Positions 1 through 6,038 of a DNA stretch of 14,471 nucleotides are shown here, one piece after another (position 1 is the first letter of the stretch; every line of letters begins with the position of its first letter). The stretch covers positions 1 through 14,471 of the forward strand of contig DATJLT010000392.1 of NCBI GenBank assembly GCA_035509195.1. Reading direction: 5' to 3'. A program made the position numbers and the translations under genes. A model generated the notes under the pieces. That model did not search any database, had not been told where the DNA came from, and saw only the letters and a list, made by a program, of their open reading frames with translations. The stretch comes from Chersky-822 sp035509195 (GTDB lineage: Bacteria > Actinomycetota > Actinomycetes > Streptosporangiales > Streptosporangiaceae).

Positions 1-33
1 TGTGTGCTGCCCTCAATCCGGGGTTTGTGGGTG
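1..33 (-). repeat. Single copy of the 31-bp repeat, type A, cut by window edge
   Basis: This copy reads CTGCCCTCAATCCGGGG at 7-23 and then GTTTGTGGGTG at 23-33. It is the reverse complement of the units tandemly arrayed at 4312-4437 (core there: CAAACCCCGGATTGAGGGCA). Its central 14 bases, CAATCCGGGGTTTG, form an imperfect dyad. Further copies may lie to the left, outside the window. Confidence 0.8.
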
Positions 34-130
34 GCCGGGCGGGGCCGGCCGGGGCCGGCAGGGGCCGGGCGGGGCCGGCAGGGGCCGGGCGGGGCCGGCA
101 GGGGCCGGGCGGGGCCGGCCGGGGCCGGGA
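31..130 (+). repeat. Decameric tandem repeat GGGGCCGGNN, about ten units
   Basis: Nine decamers starting at 41, 51, 61 and so on to 121 begin with GGGGCCGG; the unit at 31 is a variant beginning GTGGCCGG. The last two bases alternate mostly between CA and GC, so the higher-order period is 20 bp (GGGGCCGGCA + GGGGCCGGGC). Nine G4 tracts separated by six bases are compatible with G-quadruplex folding of the plus strand, and the many GGCC/CCGG palindromes also allow hairpins. Reading frames across it give only low-complexity Gly/Arg/Pro protein and are not genes. Confidence 0.9.
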
Positions 131-142
131 GCCGAACAGCTG

Positions 143-201
143 ACCCCATCAAACCGGGGTTTGGTGTTGCGCGCACCCCATCAAACTGGGGTTTGGTGTT
201 G
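143..201 (-). repeat. Two type-B units of the 31/32-bp repeat family
   Basis: Two 27-base copies (143-169 and 175-201) share ATCAAAC, GGGGTTTGGTGTTG and a leading ACCCC, and differ at one base (C or T before the G run). Their starts are 32 bp apart. The core CAAACCGGGGTTTG is a near-perfect dyad (CAAACC / GGTTTG). They share the core TCAAWCYGGGG with the type-A unit at 1-33. A reverse-complement copy lies at 4280-4305. A CCGGC-rich stretch follows at 202-228. The remaining bases up to the rpoD stop (229-293) show no gene and no repeat that I can see. Confidence 0.85.
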
Positions 202-293
202 GCCGGGCAGGCCGGCAGGCCGGGGACGCTGGAGCGACGGACGGCCTGCGTGCGACGGGCGGTCTGCTCGCGCAGGTCGAACCTCGCGCTCGG

Positions 294-1454
294 CTACGTT
301 GCCAGGTATTCGCGCAGCATCTGAGCGCGGCCTGGGTGGCGGAGCTTGATCAGGGTTTTTGACTCGATCTGCCTGATGCGCTCCCTCGTCACCCCGAAGT
401 CCCTGCCAACCTCCTCAAGCGTGCGCGGATGCCCGTCGATCAGCCCGAACCTGAGCTGGATGACCCGCTGCTCCCTCGGGGAGAGAGTGTCGAGCACCTG
501 CTCTAGCTGGTCCTGGAGCATCATGAAAGCGGCCGCTTCGATCGGCACCACCGCGTCGGCGTCCTCGATGAAGTCGCCGAGGTCGGAGTCCTCCTCGCCG
601 ATCGGAGCCTGGAGCGACACCGGCTCCTGAGCTATCCGCTGGATCTCGGCGACGCGGTCGGCCGCCATCCCCATCTCGAGCGCGACCTCTTCTGGCGTTG
701 GCTCCCTGCCCAGGTCCTGATGCAACTGACGCTGGACCCTGGCCATCTTGTTGATCGTCTCGACCATGTGCACGGGGATGCGGATGGTCCGCGCCTGATC
801 GGCGATGGCGCGGGTGATCGCCTGCCTGATCCACCAGGTCGCGTACGTGGAGAACTTGTAGCCCTTGGTGTAGTCGAACTTCTCGACGGCCCTGATCAGG
901 CCCAGGTTCCCTTCTTGTATCAGGTCAAGGAACACCATGCCCCTGCCGATGTACCGCTTGGCGATCGACACGACGAGCCTGAGGTTGGCCTCGATCAGGC
1001 GCTGCCGCGCCCGCATCCCCTCCTCAGCGATGACACCGAGTTCGTACTCGGTCGCCTCCCCCGTGGCGCCGGGATCGCATGACAGCATTTCCTGCGCGAA
1101 CAGGCCGGCTTCTATGGCCTTGGCCAGCTCCACTTCGTCGTGGGCGGTTAGCAGCGGCACCTTGCCGATCTCGCGCAGGTAGATGCGCACGAGGTCGCTG
1201 GTGCCCGCACGGCGGGCTCGCTCCGCACTGGCGGACGCCCGAGGTTCATCCAGGTCACCGTCCTCCGAGCTGGGTTCGGTGATCTCGACGCCGTCGTCGG
1301 CCAGGACGCGCAGGATCTCGTCGATGGCGTCAGGCAGCAGCTCTGACCGTTCGAAGGCCGCGTTGAGTTCGGGGAGGCTCACGGTGCCGCTCTCCCGCGC
1401 GCGCACGATGAGGTCGGTTACCTGATCCGCCGTTGGAGCAAGCGCTGTGGTCAT
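294..1454 (-). CDS. rpoD: RNA polymerase sigma factor, RpoD/SigA/HrdA type (sigma-70 family, 386 aa)
   Basis: This is a primary-type sigma factor that directs core RNA polymerase to promoters. A region 1.1-like segment spans residues ~8-57, followed by a short acidic linker. Region 1.2 is at ~86-118 (IYLREIGKVPLL). Region 2 is at ~150-225, including NLRLVVSIAKRY, the LDLIQEGNLGL core-binding segment and the -10 recognition/melting segment KGYKFSTYATWWIRQAI. Region 3 follows to ~305. Region 4 is at ~315-380, with the helix-turn-helix TLEEVGRDFGVTRERIRQIE for the -35 element. It is shorter than HrdB-type principal sigma factors with long N-terminal extensions and nearer to HrdA-like proteins, so it may be either the principal sigma or a group 2 paralogue. 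ATG 1454 is chosen; a TTG two codons upstream (1460) is the alternative. No good Shine-Dalgarno is seen for either. It lies 98 bp downstream of dnaG on the same strand. Confidence 0.95.
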   Translation of the reverse strand: MTTALAPTADQVTDLIVRARESGTVSLPELNAAFERSELLPDAIDEILRVLADDGVEITEPSSEDGDLDEPRASASAERARRAGTSDLVRIYLREIGKVPLLTAHDEVELAKAIEAGLFAQEMLSCDPGATGEATEYELGVIAEEGMRARQRLIEANLRLVVSIAKRYIGRGMVFLDLIQEGNLGLIRAVEKFDYTKGYKFSTYATWWIRQAITRAIADQARTIRIPVHMVETINKMARVQRQLHQDLGREPTPEEVALEMGMAADRVAEIQRIAQEPVSLQAPIGEEDSDLGDFIEDADAVVPIEAAAFMMLQDQLEQVLDTLSPREQRVIQLRFGLIDGHPRTLEEVGRDFGVTRERIRQIESKTLIKLRHPGRAQMLREYLAT

Positions 1455-1490
1455 GCACAACAGTCTGCGGCAGTTACGCTCCGTCGCGAG

Positions 1491-1496
1491 ATTAGA
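1491..1496 (-). promoter_or_regulatory. Candidate -10 element (TCTAAT) for rpoD
   Basis: Read on the minus strand, TCTAAT matches five of six bases of TATAAT and lies about 36 bp upstream of the chosen ATG. That would give a leader of roughly 30 nt. No convincing -35 hexamer is present 16-19 bp further upstream. The call rests on the -10 match alone. It would let rpoD be transcribed independently of dnaG. Confidence 0.35.
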
Positions 1497-1540
1497 AAAT
1501 TGTCACCTGGAGGTTAGTTTGAGACTCACCCTGACCAGGT
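1496..1540 (-). terminator. Possible weak terminator or attenuator between dnaG and rpoD
   Basis: A perfect 6-bp inverted repeat, ACCTGG at 1505-1510 and CCAGGT at 1535-1540, can be extended by an inner AGG/CCT pairing after a 2-nt bulge. On the minus strand it is followed by GACAATTTTC, a short T run. The loop is long and the stem modest, so partial termination after dnaG is the most that can be claimed. Confidence 0.3.
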
Positions 1541-1552
1541 ACAACCCCACCT

Positions 1553-3436
1553 TCAGGCATCTTCCCCGCGTTCGAGCAGTAGCTTACGCCGCTGCTCAAG
1601 CGCCACCAGGTCGCCGAACAGGTGGTTGTAGTCGCTTTCTTCGGTCACGGGGTTCATGCGCTGAAGCCTGGTTTTCACCACCGCGATCCTCCTTGACACG
1701 GCCATCGCCTCCAGGTGGCTCAGCAGTTCGCTGGCGTAGCGGGTGTCGGGTTCGCCGCTCTCGCCCGGCGCCTCGACCGGCTCGACCGCGAGCCTGGTCA
1801 GGAACTTCCTTGCGTTGTCGTGCGGTGCGGAGTCGAGCAGCATTTCCACCCACTCGCGTGGCGACACGGCCGAGGCGACGCCGCCGCAGCCGGCCACGAG
1901 GTCGCGCACCGCCCGGTGCGAAGGTGCGGTGAATACGTCGACGGTAAGCCCGTCGAAGGCAGGCCCGAGCAGCGCGGGTCGCTGCAGGGCCAGCTTGAGC
2001 ACCTGTCTCTCCAGGCTCGTCACCGGGTCGGACGGATCGTAAACCGCCGTCTCTGGAACCCGAGGCGCGGGCACAGGCGCGGGCCTGTGACGGCCACCTG
2101 AGGCACCGCCAGGGATATGCGCGCCGATCCTGTTGAGCACGAGGTTCTCATCCATCAGGCCAAGCCACCGGTCCACCTTCACCGCGTAGACCTTGCGCAG
2201 CGCCACGTCCTTGATCCCGGCGACGATCTTCGCTGCCGCGTCTAGCGCCGCGATCCGGCCCTCGGCAGAGTCCAGGTCATAATCGCTGATCGCGCTCCTG
2301 ACCGCGAACTCGTACAGCGGAACCCGGCTCGCGACCATGTCGCGAACGGCCGCGTCTCCTTCCTTGACCCGCAGGTCACAGGGGTCCATACCATCGGGCT
2401 GCACGGCGATGAACGTCTGCGTCCTGAACCGCTCCTCCATCCCGAACGCACGCAATGCCGCCCGCCGGCCCGCCGCGTCGCCGTCGAACGTGAAGATCAC
2501 TTCTCCCCAGAGCTGACGGTCGTCCATGATCAGCCGGCGCAAGATCCCGATATGCCCCTCGCCGAAAGACGTGCCGCTCGTCGCCACCGCGGTCGTGAGG
2601 CCCGCCAGGTGGCAGGCCATGACGTCGGTGTAGCCCTCGACGATGACCGCCTGCCGCCGCTGGGCGATGTCACGTTTGGCCAGGTCGGCACCGTAAAGGA
2701 CCGAGCTTTTCTTGAAGATCGGCGTCTCCGGGGTATTCAGGTACTTCGGCCCGTTGTCCTCGGCGGCCAGCTTGCGTGCCCCGAACGCGATCACGTCGCC
2801 AGACAGGTCCCTGATCGGCCAGATCAGCCGTCCCCTGAACCTGTCCAGGATCCCGTGCCGACCAGGTCCCGCGAGTCCGCCTGAGAGCAGCTCATCTTCG
2901 GTAAAGCCGCGCCCGCGCAGGTGCCTGGTGGTGACCTCCCAGTCGTCAGGGGCAAAGCCCACGCCGAACCGCTGGGCGTCAGTCAGCTCGAATCCCCGTG
3001 CGCTCAGGAACTCCCTGCCAGGCCGGCCTGCCGGAGTCAGGAGCTGCTCGGCGTAGAATTCGGCGGCGACCCGGTGCGCCTCAATCAGACGCCGGCGCCG
3101 CGACTGCTCCTGACCAGGGACATGACCGCCCTGCTCGTAGCGCAGTTCGATGCCCGCGCGGGCCGCGAGGCGCTCGACCGCCTCGGTGAAGTCCAGGCTG
3201 TCGATCTTGCGGACGAACGAGATGACGTCGCCGCCCTCGACGCACGAGAAGCAATACCACAGGCCACGCGCGGGGGTGACGTTGAACGATGGCGTCTTCT
3301 CCTCGTGGAACGGGCAAAGCCCCTTGAGCGAGCCGCCACCGGCGTTGCGTAGCTGCAGGTACTCGCCGACGACCTCAGCGATCGGCGAGCGGTTACGCAC
3401 TAGCTGAAGGTCTTCGTCGCGGATCCGGCCAGGCAC
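1553..3436 (-). CDS. dnaG: DNA primase DnaG (627 aa)
   Basis: DnaG makes the RNA primers for lagging-strand synthesis and works with the replicative helicase DnaB. The N-terminal zinc-binding domain has CPFH (C41, H44) and CFSC (C62, C65), and GGDVISFV follows. The catalytic core carries the primase signature around residues 215-250 (SGDVIAFGARKL; KYLNTPETPIFKKS). The Toprim motifs are VEGYTDV (E267, D271) and TFDGDAAG (D318, D320), which hold the catalytic Mg2+. The C-terminal ~150 residues begin near LERQVLKLAL, end LFGDLVALEQRRKLLLERG, and look like the helicase-interaction domain. The length is normal for actinobacteria. GTG 3436 is preferred over the in-frame GTG 3442 because GGGAGG lies 5 nt upstream of it, and because it begins (V/M)PGRIRDED, matching the usual family start MAGRI. 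It diverges from the HAD gene and precedes rpoD. Confidence 0.97.
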   Translation of the reverse strand: MPGRIRDEDLQLVRNRSPIAEVVGEYLQLRNAGGGSLKGLCPFHEEKTPSFNVTPARGLWYCFSCVEGGDVISFVRKIDSLDFTEAVERLAARAGIELRYEQGGHVPGQEQSRRRRLIEAHRVAAEFYAEQLLTPAGRPGREFLSARGFELTDAQRFGVGFAPDDWEVTTRHLRGRGFTEDELLSGGLAGPGRHGILDRFRGRLIWPIRDLSGDVIAFGARKLAAEDNGPKYLNTPETPIFKKSSVLYGADLAKRDIAQRRQAVIVEGYTDVMACHLAGLTTAVATSGTSFGEGHIGILRRLIMDDRQLWGEVIFTFDGDAAGRRAALRAFGMEERFRTQTFIAVQPDGMDPCDLRVKEGDAAVRDMVASRVPLYEFAVRSAISDYDLDSAEGRIAALDAAAKIVAGIKDVALRKVYAVKVDRWLGLMDENLVLNRIGAHIPGGASGGRHRPAPVPAPRVPETAVYDPSDPVTSLERQVLKLALQRPALLGPAFDGLTVDVFTAPSHRAVRDLVAGCGGVASAVSPREWVEMLLDSAPHDNARKFLTRLAVEPVEAPGESGEPDTRYASELLSHLEAMAVSRRIAVVKTRLQRMNPVTEESDYNHLFGDLVALEQRRKLLLERGEDA

Positions 3437-3441
3437 ACGCA

Positions 3442-3447
3442 CCTCCC
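3442..3447 (-). promoter_or_regulatory. Ribosome binding site GGGAGG deciding the dnaG start
   Basis: On the minus strand GGGAGG is followed by five bases and then GTG at 3436. The in-frame GTG at 3442 overlaps the GGGAGG itself and so is too close to be served by it. This favours the shorter protein. Confidence 0.7.
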
Positions 3448-3508
3448 GCTTCCGGCTGTCGCCCCCAGTCAGCCGAGTCTAGTCGGCAGCCGCACTCACC
3501 AGCGCTGG

Positions 3509-3514
3509 TAATCT
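3509..3514 (+). promoter_or_regulatory. Candidate -10 element (TAATCT) for a leaderless HAD transcript
   Basis: TAATCT fits the TANNNT consensus and ends 7 nt before the GTG at 3522, so transcription would start at or next to the start codon. There is no Shine-Dalgarno between them, as expected for a leaderless mRNA. No recognisable -35 is present. Confidence 0.5.
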
Positions 3515-3521
3515 CTCCGGC

Positions 3522-4223
3522 GTGTCCAGCTTTCTTGTGCTCTGGGATGTCGACTTCACGCTTGTGAACACCCGCGGCGTAGGTATCCATCTCTACCAGC
3601 TCGCGTTCCGCGACCTCTACGGTCGTGACCTTCCGCCTGAAGGCGAGAAAGCGGACATGGCCGGCCGAACAGACCGCGCGATCGTGCTCGACGTGCTGGC
3701 CACGGCCGGCGTCCCCGACCCTCCAGGCGAAGTAAGCCGGTTCGAGGCCGCTCTCGCCCGCCTGGCACCGGCCGTCGAGGATATGGTCAAAGCCAAAGGC
3801 CGTGTTATGCCAGGGGCATCAGCGGCGCTCGGCGCCCTTACCAGCCGGTCGGCATTCCAGTCGGTCCTCACGGGCAACGTCCGGGCGATGGCGGAGGTCA
3901 AGCTCGCGCCGTTCGGGCTGCTCAAGTACCTCGACCTGGACATAGGCGCTTACGGCGACGAAAGCGCGGTGCGGGCTGATCTCGTGCACCTGGCACGTGG
4001 CCGGGCAACGAGCACGCACTGGAAGAGCTTCCACGGCCAGGCCACGATCCTCGTCGGCGACACCCCGCTGGACATCGAGGCAGCCCGCGCCACCGGCGCG
4101 CGGAGCGTCGGCGTGGCGACAGGCCGTTTCTCCGAGGCTGAGCTCATCGCCGCGGGCGCCGACGCCGTCCTCGCCGACCTAACCGACACGGAAGCGGTAG
4201 TCAACGCAGTGGTTACGCCCTGA
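3522..4223 (+). CDS. HAD-superfamily hydrolase, phosphoglycolate-phosphatase-like (233 aa)
   Basis: This is a soluble phosphatase of the haloacid dehalogenase superfamily. Motif I is WDVDFTLV: D9 would be the nucleophile, D11 the general acid and T13 completes DxDxT. Motif II is LTGN (T117), with the motif III lysine probably K127 in KLAPFGL. Motif IV is VGDTPLDIEAARATGA, with D180 and D184 for Mg2+. The segment between motifs I and II (~16-95) is a helical C1 cap as in phosphoglycolate phosphatase and beta-phosphoglucomutase relatives. The substrate cannot be told from sequence. The GTG start directly precedes the conserved N-terminal strand and has no Shine-Dalgarno, but a -10-like TAATCT sits 7 nt upstream, suggesting a leaderless mRNA. 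It stands alone, divergent from dnaG and convergent with pdxS across a repeat block. Confidence 0.88.
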   Translation: MSSFLVLWDVDFTLVNTRGVGIHLYQLAFRDLYGRDLPPEGEKADMAGRTDRAIVLDVLATAGVPDPPGEVSRFEAALARLAPAVEDMVKAKGRVMPGASAALGALTSRSAFQSVLTGNVRAMAEVKLAPFGLLKYLDLDIGAYGDESAVRADLVHLARGRATSTHWKSFHGQATILVGDTPLDIEAARATGARSVGVATGRFSEAELIAAGADAVLADLTDTEAVVNAVVTP

Positions 4224-4241
4224 ACCACCCCCTGAGGCCCC

Positions 4242-4280
4242 GCGCCGGCGCCCCGGCCGACCCGGCCGGACCGGCCGGCC
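4242..4280. repeat. CCGGCC-rich palindromic block beside the repeat array
   Basis: The stretch begins with the 10-bp palindrome GCGCCGGCGC (4242-4251) and continues with several overlapping CCGGCC elements up to the first repeat unit. It starts about 18 bp after the HAD stop codon and can form strong hairpins without a following T run. It may act as the HAD terminator. Its composition resembles the block at 31-130 and the one at 11212-11280. Confidence 0.6.
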
Positions 4281-4305
4281 AACACCAAACCCAGGTTTGA
4301 TGGGG
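4280..4305 (+). repeat. Type-B unit of the 31/32-bp repeat, opposite orientation to 143-201
   Basis: It starts CAACACCAAACC and continues AGGTTTGATGGGG, which is close to the reverse complement of the units at 143-169 and 175-201. Its CAAAC core starts 32 bp before the same core in the first type-A unit to its right, so it is in register with that array. Confidence 0.85.
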
Positions 4306-4311
4306 CGCGCG

Positions 4312-4437
4312 CACCCCCAAACCCCGGATTGAGGGCAGCACGCACCCGCAAACCCCGGATTGAGGGCAGCACGCACCCACAAACCCCGGATTGAGGGCGG
4401 CACACATCCGCAAACCCCAGATTGAGGGCAGCAGGCA
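4312..4437 (+). repeat. Four tandem type-A units, exact 31-bp period
   Basis: The shared segment CAAACCCCGGATTGAGGGCA starts at 4318, 4349, 4380 and 4411, giving three spacings of exactly 31 bp. The fourth unit has A for G in CCCCGGATT, and the third has GGCGGCA for GGCAGCA. The joining segment is CGCACCCRC or a close variant. Whole units are nearly identical, with no unique spacers. The array fills the junction between the convergent HAD and pdxS genes and ends 18 bp before the pdxS stop codon. Reading frames through it are artefacts of the repeat. Confidence 0.92.
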
Positions 4438-4455
4438 CGGTCAGAGGCCTTGGGC

Positions 4456-5406
4456 TCACCAGCCGCGTGCGGCGTAGTGCTCCTGCGGCGCTAGGGTGTC
4501 CAGGTTGATGCCGACCATAGCCTCGCCCAGGCCGCGCGAGACCTTGGCGATCAGCTCAGGGTCGTCGTAGAACGTCGTCGCCTTGACGATGGCGGCGGCC
4601 CTGGCCGCCGGGTCGCCCGACTTGAAGATCCCTGACCCGACGAAGACACCGTCCGCCCCTAGCTGCATCATCATGGCAGCGTCCGCGGGCGTCGCGATCC
4701 CTCCCGCGGTGAACAGCACCACGGGCAGCTTGCCCGCCCCTGCGACCTCAGCTACCAGGTCGTAGGGTGCCTGGAGCTCTTTGGCGGCAGAAAAAAGCTC
4801 TTCTTCAGGCAAGGTGGAAAGACGCTTGATCTCGGCGCGTATGTTCCGCATGTGCCTGGTTGCCTCGATCACATTGCCGGTGCCCGCCTCGCCCTTCGAC
4901 CTGACCATGGCGGCGCCTTCCGTGATCCTCCGCAGCGCCTCGCCCAGGTTCGTAGCGCCGCAGACAAAGGGGACGGTGAAGGCCCACTTGTCGACATGAT
5001 GTGCCTCGTCGGCCGGGGTGAGGACCTCGGACTCGTCGATGTAGTCCACGCCGATCGCCTGGAGCACCTGAGCCTCGACGAAATGCCCGATCCGGCACTT
5101 GGCCATGACCGGGATCGAGACCGCAGCGATGATGCCGTCGATCATGTCGGGGTCGCTCATCCGCGCTACCCCGCCCTGCGCCCTGATGTCGGCGGGCACC
5201 CGTTCGAGCGCCATCACCGCTACCGCGCCTGCGTCCTCGGCGATCTTGGCTTGCTCCGGGGTGACGACGTCCATGATCACGCCGCCCTTGAGCATGTCGG
5301 CCATGCCTCGCTTGACGCGCTGCGTGCCGGTGGATGGCAGTGCGGCCGCGCTGCTCGCGAGGCTGTCGGGAGTGGTGGTGCTGCCGGGTGCGCCATGGAC
5401 TGACAC
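4456..5406 (-). CDS. pdxS: Pyridoxal 5'-phosphate synthase lyase subunit PdxS (316 aa)
   Basis: PdxS is the synthase half of the DXP-independent PLP pathway. It condenses ribose 5-phosphate and glyceraldehyde 3-phosphate with ammonia supplied by the glutaminase PdxT. Visible hallmarks of this (beta/alpha)8 barrel are IMDVVTPEQA with the active-site Asp (D46), PVMAKCRIGHFVEAQ with the Schiff-base Lys (K103), DYIDESEVLTPADEAHHV, and MVRSKGEAGTGN with the second catalytic Lys (K171). The phosphate-binding segments TAGGIATPADAA and FVGSGIFKS follow. The first ~28 residues are a Ser/Thr/Ala-rich extension beyond the usual start. The GTG at 5406 is supported by AAGGA six bases upstream. A Cys follows the catalytic Lys where Ala is common. 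pdxT, often downstream, is absent: a repeat block and the convergent HAD gene lie there instead. The gap to the LemA-like gene is 59 bp. Confidence 0.96.
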   Translation of the reverse strand: MSVHGAPGSTTTPDSLASSAAALPSTGTQRVKRGMADMLKGGVIMDVVTPEQAKIAEDAGAVAVMALERVPADIRAQGGVARMSDPDMIDGIIAAVSIPVMAKCRIGHFVEAQVLQAIGVDYIDESEVLTPADEAHHVDKWAFTVPFVCGATNLGEALRRITEGAAMVRSKGEAGTGNVIEATRHMRNIRAEIKRLSTLPEEELFSAAKELQAPYDLVAEVAGAGKLPVVLFTAGGIATPADAAMMMQLGADGVFVGSGIFKSGDPAARAAAIVKATTFYDDPELIAKVSRGLGEAMVGINLDTLAPQEHYAARGW

Positions 5407-5412
5407 GGGAAT

Positions 5413-5448
5413 TCCTTACCTTGAGAACGATGCCTTATCTCTATGGTA
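5413..5448 (-). promoter_or_regulatory. pdxS ribosome binding site and possible -10 element
   Basis: On the minus strand AAGGA (5417-5413) lies six bases before the GTG start and is the best support for it. TACCAT (5448-5443) fits TANNNT and could be a -10, giving a leader of about 30 nt, but there is no clear -35. Readthrough from the upstream PIM operon is an equal possibility. Confidence 0.4.
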
Positions 5449-5465
5449 GGTCGCTGAAGGGCCGT

Positions 5466-6038
5466 TCAGCCCGCGAGGTGGGGCATGTCAGTTCCCTGCT
5501 CGTCCATCGCGCTCGGTGTGAGCGTGTCGTCAATCTCGAAGAACTCGGGCATCGGCGCGGTTCCGGCGAGCCGCAGCACACGAGCCAGCCAGCGCCGGCG
5601 GGCCGCGATGGTCCTGGCGACCGCGGCGTTGTAGAACTTCCTGGCAAGGAACACCTGATGGGCGGTCGACTCGAGTTCGTCAAGCAGTTCGTCGGCACCG
5701 TCGCGATGCCTGGCTTCGAGGAACGAGCGGAAGTCCGGCTGGTTGAGTACCGTGCGGAGCGTCCTGGTCAGTTCGCTTTCCGCTAGCTCCCTGCCTTCGC
5801 TGGTCGAGCGGGCGCTGTGCGCGTGGTCGGCGAGCACGAGGCTGGTCGCCGGGTCGAGCAAACCTGAGGCAGCCAGTTCGAGCGCCACGGAACTGCGCCT
5901 GACCAGCGCCGCGTCGAGCGAGGCCCGGGCGGTCTCCAGCCTGGTGTGCAGCCGGTCGAGCCGGCCAGCACGCCAGGACACGTACACGCCGATCATCGCG
6001 ACCGCGAGCAGGATGAGGACGCTGATCAGCGGTGCCAT
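5466..6038 (-). CDS. LemA-like membrane-anchored protein (190 aa)
   Basis: Residues 3-22 form a hydrophobic, membrane-spanning N-terminus (PLISVLILLAVAMIGVYVSW). The rest is predicted mostly helical and charged. GRLDRLHTRLETARASLDAALVRR resembles the LemA-family first helix, and ARKFYNAAVARTIAARRRWL followed by PMPEFFEIDD resembles the LemA ending (YN..V; F.E). LemA proteins are helical, membrane-anchored proteins of unresolved function. The ATG overlaps the pimA TGA by one base (TGATG), so translation is probably coupled. A membrane protein gene occupies the same place, between pimA and pdxS, in mycobacteria (Rv2609c, which has a NUDIX domain not seen here). A role in mannolipid or envelope assembly is inferred from position only. 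Confidence 0.75.
   Translation of the reverse strand: MAPLISVLILLAVAMIGVYVSWRAGRLDRLHTRLETARASLDAALVRRSSVALELAASGLLDPATSLVLADHAHSARSTSEGRELAESELTRTLRTVLNQPDFRSFLEARHRDGADELLDELESTAHQVFLARKFYNAAVARTIAARRRWLARVLRLAGTAPMPEFFEIDDTLTPSAMDEQGTDMPHLAG

Noticed and set aside
2..349. Open frames of about 110 aa over the left repeat block
   Set aside because: They translate the GGGGCCGG decamers into low-complexity Gly/Arg/Pro runs and overlap the 3' end of rpoD. No start signal or family resemblance.
1455..1460. TTG start two codons upstream for rpoD
   Set aside because: It gives only Met-Cys before an ATG that starts a normal N-terminus, and neither has a Shine-Dalgarno. The ATG is the simpler choice.
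4312..4437. CRISPR array suggested by the 31-bp regular spacing
   Set aside because: The whole unit repeats, with no unique spacers between short conserved repeats, and no cas genes are in the window. It is a plain tandem array.
1..4437. Composite transposon bounded by inverted repeats
   Set aside because: No transposase or integrase gene lies between or near the repeats, the enclosed genes are core housekeeping genes, and no target duplication is visible.
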